A DNA stretch of 14,417 bases from CANNDT01 sp945876205 (lineage in GTDB: Bacteria; Acidobacteriota; Vicinamibacteria; Vicinamibacterales; UBA2999), in contig CANNDT010000113.1 of NCBI GenBank assembly GCA_947503365.1, positions 1-14,417 on the forward strand, written 5' to 3'. The notes beneath the pieces are model-generated. The model had not been told where the DNA came from. It did no database searches and worked only from the letters and a program-made list of their open reading frames with translations. Shown here in pieces: positions 6,085 through 12,782 of this stretch (its first letter is position 1; every line of letters starts with the position of its first letter). The position numbers and the translations under genes are program-made.

Positions 6085-7337
6085 AACGGTAGTGTCTCTT
6101 TGCATTGCCGCGGACGCATGACGCGCGACACGGCGAGGGCCAGCGGGGCGGCGAGAAAGCTCAAGAGCGCGCCCATCTTCGTCTGCGCGAGTGCGGATCC
6201 TTCTGGAAACGCCGCGGTCGTGAAGAAGAGTGACACGGTAAATCCAATCGAGGCCACGACGCCGACGACCAGCAGATCGCCCAGGCGCAGCCCTGGCGGC
6301 AGGTGCGCACCAGCCAGACGCGCGGCGCCCGAAAACAGCAGGATGCCGATCGGCTTACCCAGCAGCAGCGCCGCCAGCACGTAGTACGTGCCCGGTCCAA
6401 TGACCTCGAACGGGACGCCGGCGTTCGCGAACCCAAACAGCAGCAGCACGAACTGCACGGGCGTCAGCCACCAATGCTCAAATCGATTCAGCGTGTCCGT
6501 CTGAAGGTGCGTGTGCGGCTCGAACAATCCGAAATCACGCTGAGCGTGCGGCATGAACGGCACGATCGGCACCAACGCCAGGGCTGGATGAAAGCCGCCG
6601 AAGTAAAGGGCCGCCCACGATAGGGCGCCGGGTCCGACCACGTACGGCCAGAAGCTGCGTGTTCTGCGGCGCCGGAGCGCCATCGCCAGAAGGATGGCCG
6701 CCGCCATCAACACGGTCAGCGATAGCGGCGACAGCGTTCCGGAGGGGTAGAAGACCGCCAGAATAATCAGCCCGAGCGCATCGTCTGCGATCGCGAGCAG
6801 CAACAGAAACGGGATGGCTGGATGGTCGCCCTTGAAAATGAGGCGGGCAATCATCGCGGAGAAGGCGATATCCGTTGCGCAGGGGATGGCCCATCCCCGG
6901 ATCAGGTCTGCCGGCCCGAACGTGGACGCGAGACCGACGTAGATGACGGCGGGCGCGACCATGCCTCCGACCGCCGCGGCCAATGGCGACAGTGCGCGAC
7001 TCGGGGATGCGAGCGCGCCTCCAGGCAACGTGGCTTCGAATACCTCCTTTGCGGCCAGCGCAAAGAAGAACACCATCCCAACGTCGTTGACCCAGAAGTG
7101 CAGTGGGTGGGCGACGGCGTCGTAACTCGTGAGGTCGAGATTCGCCCAGATGAGCGCGATCACCGTTCCCGCGACCAGCAGCAGCGAATTGTCGAAGATG
7201 AATGCCGCAGCCCGCGACCGGCTGTGCGCTGACGTCAAATGTTGAAAGTGTGACGCTGCCTCGCGTCGAGAGACGACGAACAGTCTGAGCACGCATCCTC
7301 GCGGTCTCACGACCGTGGAGGATGGCGGCCCGACCAT
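6081..7337 (-). CDS. nhaA: NhaA-type Na+/H+ antiporter
   Basis: A 418-residue polytopic inner-membrane protein with about 11-12 hydrophobic segments. NhaA landmarks are present: CATDIAFS (equivalent to the Asp133 region of E. coli NhaA, here about D156), AIADDALGLI (the D163/D164 ion-binding pair, here about D185/D186), LLGKPIG (the conserved Lys of helix X, about K328) and SIGFTVSLFF near the end. It exchanges cytoplasmic Na+ for protons. Several regions (FALAAKEVFEA, FHPALALVP) differ from the E. coli type, so it belongs to a divergent branch. The start is uncertain: ATG 7337 has AGGAA about 7 nt before it; a GTG at 7373 has no ribosome site and a GTG at 7292 is also possible. It follows doxX by 39 bp and overlaps the AAA gene by 4 bp. 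Confidence 0.87.
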   Translation of the reverse strand: MVGPPSSTVVRPRGCVLRLFVVSRREAASHFQHLTSAHSRSRAAAFIFDNSLLLVAGTVIALIWANLDLTSYDAVAHPLHFWVNDVGMVFFFALAAKEVFEATLPGGALASPSRALSPLAAAVGGMVAPAVIYVGLASTFGPADLIRGWAIPCATDIAFSAMIARLIFKGDHPAIPFLLLLAIADDALGLIILAVFYPSGTLSPLSLTVLMAAAILLAMALRRRRTRSFWPYVVGPGALSWAALYFGGFHPALALVPIVPFMPHAQRDFGLFEPHTHLQTDTLNRFEHWWLTPVQFVLLLFGFANAGVPFEVIGPGTYYVLAALLLGKPIGILLFSGAARLAGAHLPPGLRLGDLLVVGVVASIGFTVSLFFTTAAFPEGSALAQTKMGALLSFLAAPLALAVSRVMRPRQCKETLPL

Positions 7338-7346
7338 CCCGATTCC

Positions 7347-7366
7347 TGCAGCGGAATATCGCTGCA
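7347..7366 (-). promoter_or_regulatory. Perfect hairpin between doxX and nhaA
   Basis: TGCAGCG and CGCTGCA form a perfect 7-bp stem around a 6-base loop. It occupies the gap between the doxX stop (7377) and the preferred nhaA start (7337), and its 3' arm abuts the AGGAA ribosome site of nhaA. It could reduce read-through from the buf genes, protect the upstream message, or control nhaA translation. No T-run follows, so it is not a standard terminator. Confidence 0.4.
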
Positions 7367-7376
7367 CCCTCACTTG

Positions 7377-7859
7377 CTAAACGACGTGCCCATTATACGT
7401 GCTCACAGCAGAGCGCCGAATCAGATAATCGAGCGAAAACACGCCCGGACCGCGCGTCAGCAGCAGCACGAGGATCGATCCCCACACGAGGTGTTCGTTG
7501 TAGGCGTTGGGATAGACGAAGACCTGGATCACCGCGATCATGCCCAGCAACGGAATCGTCGCGATCCGAGTCGCGAGACCGAGGAACAACAAGATAGGAA
7601 TCGTCAGTTCCTGCACCATCGCGATCCGGGCGGCGAATGCCGGATCGAGCACTGGCACGCGATACTCCTCCTCAAACAGCTTGACGGCGAATTCCCAGGA
7701 GTTGTATTTCAGGAGTCCGGCCTTGAAGAAGGTCGCGCCGACGCCGATCCGTCCGGCGAGCAGGATGATGGAGAGGGGAAATCGCGCGAGCCACGCGCGG
7801 AGCCGATCGAACCAGGCGATGCCGGTCGGCTCCACCGGCGCACTCAAGACGGCACGCAT
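7377..7859 (-). CDS. DoxX-family membrane protein of the bufferin operon
   Basis: A 160-residue protein with four predicted membrane segments, roughly residues 28-48, 78-97, 100-116 and 122-142. The DoxX pattern is visible in LLAGRIGVGATFFKAGLLK, then a QELTIPILLFLGLATRIA segment, a V-F-V-Y-P-N-A-Y region and a final LVWGSILVLLLTRGPGVFSLD. DoxX-like proteins often accompany DUF692/DUF2063 pairs in metal-stress operons; the exact role is not settled, with redox or quinone-linked functions proposed. The ATG at 7859 has GGGAG about 6 nt before it and lies inside the bufC 3' end (16-bp overlap), so translation is coupled. Confidence 0.9.
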   Translation of the reverse strand: MRAVLSAPVEPTGIAWFDRLRAWLARFPLSIILLAGRIGVGATFFKAGLLKYNSWEFAVKLFEEEYRVPVLDPAFAARIAMVQELTIPILLFLGLATRIATIPLLGMIAVIQVFVYPNAYNEHLVWGSILVLLLTRGPGVFSLDYLIRRSAVSTYNGHVV

Positions 7860-8449
7860 GAAATCTCCCTCTGTGTCTGGCCCGACGCTCGTGACGCGGC
7901 TTCATCACTCAGGCGAGTCATCCGTAATTCGCCGCGAAGCCCGTACATCTCCAGCCACACCTCCTCACGGCGAAGGGCGAATTGCTCTGGGGTGTTCTCG
8001 GTCAGGAAGATCGTCATCAATTCGTCGAGCGACCAATCCAGGTGGATCACGTGCACACGCGGCGAATCGTCGGTGGCGAGCGCCAGCCGTCCCAGGTGCC
8101 AGTCGATCGCGGCAAACTGAGCGAGGTAGGGCAGCGCCTCGGTTCCGGCCTGGGCACCGAGATAGCGCGGAAACTCTTCACCGTATTCGGCGATACACGG
8201 CTTCTCGGGCGGATGATCGCGCACGAAGGTCCGTGCGGCATGGGTCACCAGATCGGAGCCGACCAACCACACCGTTGCCGGAAAGCGTTCCACCAGCGCT
8301 CGAGTCAGGCTTGCGGCGTAGTGCCGCTGATGAATCGCCAGCCGATGTTCCGGGTGCAGGCCTCCCAGGAGCAAAGGCATCACCGCGCTGCGGTCCCCTA
8401 GCACCAGCGCGTCACGAATTCCCGTCTGAATCTCAGCGAGCGTAGGCAT
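7844..8449 (-). CDS. bufC: BufC-like DUF2063 partner protein of the MNIO enzyme
   Basis: A 201-residue protein matching DUF2063: an N-terminal helical part with LGGLHPEHRLAIHQRHYAASLTRAL and a strong HPPEKPCIAEYGEEFPRYL motif, then PYLAQFAAIDWHLGRLALATD. DUF2063 proteins pair with DUF692 enzymes, and in bufferin systems they are thought to bind the precursor and present it to the enzyme. The family name 'putative DNA-binding' is historical. The ATG at 8449 follows GAGGAG by about 6 nt and overlaps the bufB end by 17 bp. The protein is shorter than many relatives and stops soon after GELRMTRLSDEAAS, with an atypical SGQTQREISCVPS tail, so the C-terminal domain may be trimmed. Confidence 0.88.
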   Translation of the reverse strand: MPTLAEIQTGIRDALVLGDRSAVMPLLLGGLHPEHRLAIHQRHYAASLTRALVERFPATVWLVGSDLVTHAARTFVRDHPPEKPCIAEYGEEFPRYLGAQAGTEALPYLAQFAAIDWHLGRLALATDDSPRVHVIHLDWSLDELMTIFLTENTPEQFALRREEVWLEMYGLRGELRMTRLSDEAASRASGQTQREISCVPS

Positions 8450-9284
8450 GACGCTCCTCGCGGGCCTGCGTGCGCACCGCATCGGCTTTCGCCGCTTCCC
8501 CCACGAGCACCTCGAGCGCCGGCAGATCGGCATCCCATTCGACGATCGTCGGCTGTGCTCCGAAGCGGCCAATGGCGTGCGCGTAGAGCGCCCACGCCGG
8601 GTCAGCGACCTGGTGCGCGTGTGTGTCAATCAGGACGGTCGCACCGGGCGTGGCGTCGTCGTCTTCCGATGTAAATCCTCCCAGATGCAGCTCCTTCACG
8701 GCGGCGGCGGGGAATTCGTCGATGACACGGTACGGGTCGTAGCCCATGTTGTGGCCGCTGAGATAGATGTTGCTCACATCGCAGAGCAGCCCGCAGCCGG
8801 TGGCGTCCACCAACGCGTGCAGAAAGTCCAGCTCGCTCATGGTGGATGTGGCAAGAGAGAGGTAGGTCGACGGGTTCTCGATCACGTAGGCGCGTCCCAG
8901 GCTGTCCTGGACACGCTTCAACTGCCCGGCGACGAGGCGAAGCGTATCGGCCGTGTACGGCAAGGGTAAGAGATCGTTCAGGTAGGTGCCGCCGATGGAG
9001 GACCAGGCGAGATGACCCGACACCAGGATGGGATCGAGGCGGTCCACCAGATCGCGAAGCCGGCGGAGGTGCGCGAGATCGATGCCGTCGGCGCTGCCGA
9101 TCGAGATGCCGACGGTGTGCACCGAGATCGGATAGTCGCGAGCGAGATCCGTCAGCAACTCGATCGCATGGGGATTGGCGAGAAAGTTCTCGGGATGGAT
9201 CTCGAGCCACCCGACCGGCGGGCGAGTGGCCACCACCTCCGCGATATGCGGAAGCCGAAGGCCGATGCCGGTGCGTTCAGCCAT
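8433..9284 (-). CDS. bufB: BufB-like DUF692 multinuclear iron oxidase (MNIO)
   Basis: A 283-residue TIM-barrel enzyme of the DUF692/MNIO family, which uses a multi-iron centre and O2 to modify Cys residues in peptide precursors. In described bufferins it turns Cys into 5-thiooxazole. The expected metal-ligand set appears in order: H56 (SVHTVG), H91 (SGHLAWS), E136 (VIENPSTYL), D169/N172 (LLCDVSNIY), H200 (KELHLGGF), D220/H222 (IDTHAH) and E249 (IVEWD). SGHLAW has Gly where family members often have an acidic residue. The start at 9284 is set by AGGAG 7 nt upstream and the GIGLRLPH opening; the frame is open further upstream across bufA but shows no domain there. It follows bufA by 44 bp. Confidence 0.94.
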   Translation of the reverse strand: MAERTGIGLRLPHIAEVVATRPPVGWLEIHPENFLANPHAIELLTDLARDYPISVHTVGISIGSADGIDLAHLRRLRDLVDRLDPILVSGHLAWSSIGGTYLNDLLPLPYTADTLRLVAGQLKRVQDSLGRAYVIENPSTYLSLATSTMSELDFLHALVDATGCGLLCDVSNIYLSGHNMGYDPYRVIDEFPAAAVKELHLGGFTSEDDDATPGATVLIDTHAHQVADPAWALYAHAIGRFGAQPTIVEWDADLPALEVLVGEAAKADAVRTQAREERHAYAR

Positions 9285-9328
9285 GTGCTCTCCTGTCTCA
9301 TTGGTGATGGCCACGTTCCCGGTCCTTC

Positions 9329-9598
9329 CTACTTCGGCTGCAGACTGCCGGCGACGATGCGCTCGCAGTAGCCGGCGGGCACGTAGATCCACGCCTTCGG
9401 ATCGCTGTTCAGCTTCGATGAGCCACCGCACGAGTTGTTGCCCGTCGAGGCGCAATCGTTCTTCCCGGCTTTGGCGATGCCGTAGCACTTTTCGGTCTTG
9501 AAGGCGGTCGGCGCCGGAACCGGCTTCTGGGCGGACAGCGCAACAGGCGCAACAATCGCGGCCGCGAGCGCGGAAGCCACGAGATAACGGGTGTTCAT
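9329..9598 (-). CDS. bufA: BufA1-type bufferin precursor (DUF2282)
   Basis: An 89-residue precursor peptide. Residues 1-23 form a signal peptide (Ala-rich core, AQ at the likely cleavage site), followed by a Pro/Ala linker and the DUF2282 core with four Cys: C38 (EKCYGIAKAGKNDC), C49, C57 (NNSCGG) and C78 (VPAGYCER). This spacing and the EKCYGIAKAGKNDC block are hallmarks of bufferin-1 peptides, exported copper-binding RiPPs shown in Caulobacter to protect against excess copper after Cys modification by the MNIO enzyme. The start is supported by GGAG 7 nt before the ATG. It is first in the operon, just downstream of the ECF promoter at 9668-9695. Confidence 0.94.
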   Translation of the reverse strand: MNTRYLVASALAAAIVAPVALSAQKPVPAPTAFKTEKCYGIAKAGKNDCASTGNNSCGGSSKLNSDPKAWIYVPAGYCERIVAGSLQPK

Positions 9599-9623
9599 GC
9601 GTTACTCCTCAGGAGGAATCGGC

Positions 9624-9650
9624 GTCACCATCGACAGCCGGGTCGCCGAA
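9624..9650 (+). promoter_or_regulatory. Weak candidate ECF promoter of the sigma gene
   Basis: GTCACC at 9624-9629 and CGAA at 9647-9650 are separated by 17 bases. This is one mismatch and one base of spacing away from the motif before bufA. If used, transcription would start near 9658, about 50 nt before the sigma ATG, giving autoregulation. Much weaker than the other two sites. Confidence 0.25.
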
Positions 9651-9667
9651 CATCGGCGCCATGGGTG

Positions 9668-9695
9668 TATTCGACGGTGGGCCGCGAAAGGTTAC
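9668..9695 (-). promoter_or_regulatory. ECF sigma promoter of the bufferin operon
   Basis: On the minus strand, GTAACC (9695-9690), a 16-base spacer and CGAATA (9673-9668). This matches the SigF-type promoter known in Caulobacter (-35 GTAACC, -10 CGAA), where it drives homologous DUF2282/DUF692 genes. The predicted start is near 9662, about 64 nt before the bufA ATG. The same hexamers and spacing recur inside the sigma gene at 10038-10065. Confidence 0.75.
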
Positions 9696-9707
9696 GATCA
9701 CGCATTC

Positions 9708-10280
9708 ATGGACGCTCCGGACGCCGCCGACGCGCACCTCAGCCACTTGATGGCGCGGGCGCAGCGCGGTGATCAGGACGCCTATGTCACGGTGCTGCGG
9801 GCGATCACGCCGCGTATCCGTCAGATCGTGCGCCGCCGGCGAGCGTTTCTCGGCGAAAGCGACGTGGAAGATGTCGTTCAGGAAGTGTTGCTTTCGATTC
9901 ACGCCGTTCGCGCGACATACGATCCCGCACGGTCCTTCATGCCCTGGGTCTCGGCGATTACCCGTCACCGACTGGCAGACGCCGGCCGTCATCACCTGCG
10001 TCATGGCGTGCGTGAAGTGGCTGTCGATGATCTGGACGTAACCTTTCCGGCATCCACGCCGAATAGCTCTGATGAGACCTTCGGCGATCCCGATGCCCTG
10101 GCGCGAGCGATCGAGGCTCTGCCGTCAGGCCAGCGGCAGGCAGTACAACTGTTGAAACTGCAGGAGCTGTCGCTGAAGGAGGCATCGGCGGAGACAGGGC
10201 TGAGCGTCGGCGCGTTGAAATTGGCGACGCATCGCGCCATGGCGTCACTCCGTCGCGCGCTCCGGGACACGGACCAGTGA
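9708..10280 (+). CDS. ECF sigma factor, SigF type (metal/bufferin regulon)
   Basis: A 190-residue ECF sigma factor. The sigma-2 domain (about residues 15-90) includes DVEDVVQEVLLSIHAVRATYD and RSFMPWVSAITRHRLADAGR, for -10 recognition. The sigma-4 domain (about 130-187) has IEALPSGQRQAVQLLKLQELSLKEASAETGLSVG, for -35 recognition. The linker (about 95-128) is Ser/Thr/Asp-rich and holds a promoter sequence in its codons. It is divergent from the bufferin operon and overlaps the NrsF gene by one base (TGATG), a pairing known from Caulobacter SigF-NrsF, released under heavy-metal stress. The ATG at 9708 is chosen by domain start although the ribosome site is weak; ATG 9750 is an alternative. The frame stays open back to 9591 inside the bufA start and is unlikely to be used there. 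Confidence 0.93.
   Translation: MDAPDAADAHLSHLMARAQRGDQDAYVTVLRAITPRIRQIVRRRRAFLGESDVEDVVQEVLLSIHAVRATYDPARSFMPWVSAITRHRLADAGRHHLRHGVREVAVDDLDVTFPASTPNSSDETFGDPDALARAIEALPSGQRQAVQLLKLQELSLKEASAETGLSVGALKLATHRAMASLRRALRDTDQ
10038..10065 (+). promoter_or_regulatory. ECF promoter inside the sigma gene, directed at nrsF
   Basis: GTAACC (10038-10043), a 16-base spacer and CGAATA (10060-10065), the same hexamers and spacing as the bufA promoter. The two sites also share CGTAACCTTTC at the left and a CCAC block in the spacer. The codons involved encode VTFPASTPNS (about residues 111-120), in the variable linker between sigma-2 and sigma-4. Transcription would start near 10072 and make a message for nrsF but not a full sigma factor. 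Inferred from sequence only. Confidence 0.6.
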
Positions 10281-10951
10281 TGAACACAGACGATCTGATA
10301 GACGAGCTCGGTCGACAGGCGACGCCTGCGTCGCCGCTGCCGGCTCCGAGCTGGCGGACGGCTGTATGGATGCTGTGGAGCGTCGTCTACATGGTCGTCG
10401 TGGCGATCGTGATGCTCGCAGGTACTTCAGCGGCGGGGATCACGATCACGCCGCTCTACCTTCTGCAGCAGGGAGCCGCGGTGATGACCGCAATCACAGC
10501 GGCCCGCGCAGCGCTCGGATCGGTGATTCCTGGTACGGCGGCCGGGCTCTGGACGCGGCCTGCGGTGAGCGCTGGCGTCTGGGTCGCCTTGATGCTGTGG
10601 AACGCCAGGCTGGACGCGCGCGCGGCGGGCACGCTCGGCATCGCAAGTCACACGGATTGGCCGTGCGTGGCGTCAATGATGGTGGGTGGGATCGTCCTTG
10701 GAGGACCGCTCGTGTGGATGCTGCGTCGCGGCGCGCCGCTCACGCCTCGCCCTACGGCGTTCCTGGCGGGTCTGGCTGCGGTCAGCATGGCCAACATCGA
10801 AGCGTGCCTCCTGCGCCCCCACGCGTTTGCGAGCACGGTGCTGCTGTGGCACGGCGTCACGGCTGTCGTCATCGCGTGCGTCTTTGCGGCGTTGGGGCGG
10901 CGGTGGCTACGCTGGCCAGCCGCCGATAGGAGCTACCTGACGGCGAGATAG
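10280..10951 (+). CDS. NrsF/DUF1109-family membrane anti-sigma factor
   Basis: A 223-residue protein with a short cytoplasmic N-terminus (MNTDDLIDELGRQ, about 25 residues) and six predicted membrane segments, the DUF1109/NrsF layout. Two Cys stand at conserved places: C129 in HTDWPC and C176 in ACLLRPH, with His181 and His191 following. In Caulobacter NrsF, two Cys at nearly the same positions are needed for response to metals. It would hold the sigma factor at the inner membrane until metal stress releases it. The ATG at 10280 overlaps the sigma stop as TGATG; a GTG at 10277 is in frame but unneeded. An internal ECF promoter 215-240 bp upstream may give it separate expression. Its 3' end overlaps the convergent cytochrome gene by 19 bp. 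Confidence 0.9.
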   Translation: MNTDDLIDELGRQATPASPLPAPSWRTAVWMLWSVVYMVVVAIVMLAGTSAAGITITPLYLLQQGAAVMTAITAARAALGSVIPGTAAGLWTRPAVSAGVWVALMLWNARLDARAAGTLGIASHTDWPCVASMMVGGIVLGGPLVWMLRRGAPLTPRPTAFLAGLAAVSMANIEACLLRPHAFASTVLLWHGVTAVVIACVFAALGRRWLRWPAADRSYLTAR

Positions 10952-11457
10952 TCGGCCAACGTGGCCTGCTCAGGGTCCGTCAGGCGCGCGCCCCACGCGC
11001 GCATCTTGCCGATCTCGCGTCTCCATCCGTCCACGTTGAGCCGCTGTTGGTCGATGAGGGCGCTGTCGTGGCAGACGTGGCAGCGTGTCCCGAGCAGCTC
11101 GGCTCCGGCCGGACTGGGCGCCGGCTGAGGCCTCGTCACGCCGAAGTGAGTCGCCAGATACTCGAGCAGCACCGGCCGTTCCGGCTCGGTGACCCGCGCA
11201 CCCCACCCGATCATCTTGTCGAGCTCCCGGCTCCACGCCTCACGCGCGAGTCGCTGTTGTGCGATGAGATCAACGCGATGACACGTGAGGCAGCGACTTC
11301 GCGCGATCTCCGAGCCTTCACCAGCCGGCAGCGCGGTTTCGAGCCGTGCCGGATCCTGCGGGCGCCCTGCCGCAGCGGCGGGCGGCGCCAGGGCTGTGAG
11401 GCATACCACTCCAACGACGGTCAGCCAACGCGCGGTGTTGCCCGGGGTCTGGCGCAT
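10933..11457 (-). CDS. Diheme c-type cytochrome, SorB-like sulfite dehydrogenase subunit
   Basis: A 174-residue periplasmic cytochrome with a signal peptide (hydrophobic residues 11-30). It has two heme sites, C56-L-T-C-H60 and C126-H-V-C-H130, each followed by an axial Met candidate (M82, M152) in KMxxWGA. The two halves repeat with an exact 70-residue period: LIAQQRL...WSRELDKMIGWGARVTEPE against LIDQQRL...WRREIGKMRAWGARLTDPE. It arose by internal duplication of a one-heme domain; the SorB of Starkeya has one heme. It would accept electrons from the sulfite-oxidising subunit and pass them to the respiratory chain. Its ATG directly follows the TAG of the upstream gene with no gap, and there is no strong ribosome site, so coupled translation is likely. 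Confidence 0.9.
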   Translation of the reverse strand: MRQTPGNTARWLTVVGVVCLTALAPPAAAAGRPQDPARLETALPAGEGSEIARSRCLTCHRVDLIAQQRLAREAWSRELDKMIGWGARVTEPERPVLLEYLATHFGVTRPQPAPSPAGAELLGTRCHVCHDSALIDQQRLNVDGWRREIGKMRAWGARLTDPEQATLADYLAVR

Positions 11458-12645
11458 CTACTCGAGTCGCACGTTGAGTCGCACCTGGTCTACCGCATTC
11501 CACAGGTAACCCGCGGGATTCCACTCGGCGACGATGGGCTGGACGCGACCGCGACTGTCGGTCGCGCGTGACAACACCGCGTACGATCCAGTCTCGCGTG
11601 GCCGCCATAGGTACTCGAACTGGCGCCACGCGTACGGAGCCCGATCCCGCCCGAGCCGGGTCTCCTCCCACGTCCGCCCGTTGTCGATGGAGACGTCGAC
11701 ACGGCGGATCTCGGCGTCGCCGACCCACGCGAACCCCGCAATCCTCACCACGCCGAGTGCCACCACGGCGTCATGCGCCACCGAGGTGATGAGTGATTTG
11801 ACGGGCAGCTCGCGGACCGGAACGGTGTCGGCAGCATCGACGATCGTTCCTGGCTTGACCGGCCTGCGGGGGCGGCGGTAGCCGGCCTGCGTAAAGGTGC
11901 CGCCATGTTCGCTGTCGCTGACGCGGATGTGCGTCAGCCACTTCACTGAGTAGGCGCCTTCCCAGCCTGGCACCACCACCCGCACCGGAAACCCGTGCGG
12001 CACCGGCAGCGGCTCGCCGTTCATCTGGTACGCGAGCAACGTCGTGGAATCGAGCGCCTTTTCGAGAGGCAGACTGCGGATGAAGTCGGGCGCGCGATCG
12101 ATGCCGCGATCGGCGCCATCCAGCCACAGATATCGCGCCGTTCGCCGAACGCCCGCGCGAGCCAGAATGTCGGCCAGTCGGACGCCCTGCCACTCGGCGG
12201 TGCCAACGGCCCCTTTCTCCCACTGCACGCCCGCAACAGGGGGCTCGAAGAACGCCCGCCCGTTCCCTGCGCACTCGAGCGTCACCACGGCGCTGGTCGA
12301 AGGAAGCCGCCGAAGCTCGCCGAGGGACAGCTCGAAGGGCCGGTCGACGTCGCCATCGATGACGAGCTTCCACTCGGTCTCGCGAATCACCGGCGTATAG
12401 AAGTGAGAGCGAACGTAGAACAGCTCGGTAGGGGTGATCCACGAGGTGAGGAGGTGCGGCGGCGTCTCGAGGTCCTCCGGACGCGCCGAGCGAATGATCA
12501 GCTGGTCATTCGGTAACTGCGCGCCGAATGCCCGCTCACGTGACCCCGCCGTCCCGAGCAGGGCGGCCCCGCCGAGGCGACACACGTGAGCCAGGAACGA
12601 ACGTCGGGTCCCAGCGCCCTTCACTGCCGTCACGGTACTGTGCAC
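11458..12645 (-). CDS. SorA-like sulfite:cytochrome c oxidoreductase, molybdopterin subunit
   Basis: A 395-residue sulfite oxidase-family enzyme. The N-terminus has a twin-arginine signal (TRRSFLAHVCRLGGAALLG, RR at 14-15), so it is exported folded with its molybdenum cofactor. The Mo-binding domain carries the catalytic Cys in LECAGNGR (about C125), then GTAEWQGVRLADIL and HGFPVRVVVPGWEGAYSVKWL. The C-terminal part is the dimerisation domain (VRIAGFAWVGDAEIRRVDVSID). It oxidises sulfite to sulfate and would hand electrons to the cytochrome encoded just downstream. The start is taken as GTG 12645, which has GGAGG 7 nt upstream; the frame extends to a GTG at 12666 but that one has no ribosome site. 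Catalytic Arg and Tyr positions were not checked individually. Confidence 0.92.
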   Translation of the reverse strand: MHSTVTAVKGAGTRRSFLAHVCRLGGAALLGTAGSRERAFGAQLPNDQLIIRSARPEDLETPPHLLTSWITPTELFYVRSHFYTPVIRETEWKLVIDGDVDRPFELSLGELRRLPSTSAVVTLECAGNGRAFFEPPVAGVQWEKGAVGTAEWQGVRLADILARAGVRRTARYLWLDGADRGIDRAPDFIRSLPLEKALDSTTLLAYQMNGEPLPVPHGFPVRVVVPGWEGAYSVKWLTHIRVSDSEHGGTFTQAGYRRPRRPVKPGTIVDAADTVPVRELPVKSLITSVAHDAVVALGVVRIAGFAWVGDAEIRRVDVSIDNGRTWEETRLGRDRAPYAWRQFEYLWRPRETGSYAVLSRATDSRGRVQPIVAEWNPAGYLWNAVDQVRLNVRLE

Positions 12646-12782
12646 ATCGTTACCTCCGCACGTCACCCGTCTGCGTCAGGCCGACAAGAGCTTGCCGACG
12701 TGCTCGCGCTTCGGCCTCGATGCGGCCGCACATCAAATCGCACAACTGAAACACACCGTGAGTACGAATTCTTGACGGCATG

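Noticed and set aside
8448..9371. Plus-strand frames opposite bufB
   Set aside because: No domain similarity; the minus strand has the full MNIO metal-ligand set.
9285..9488. N-terminal extension of the DUF692 enzyme
   Set aside because: The extra residues are antisense-like Arg-rich sequence across bufA, and a good ribosome site precedes ATG 9284.
9591..9707. N-terminal extension of the sigma factor from ATG 9591
   Set aside because: It would overlap the bufA start region, lacks any sigma-domain similarity and would run across the bufA promoter; ATG 9708 fits the domain start.
11506..11533. GTAACC within the 3' end of sorA as another ECF promoter
   Set aside because: At the 16-base spacing the -10 position reads GCGA instead of CGAA, and no gene start lies downstream on that strand.
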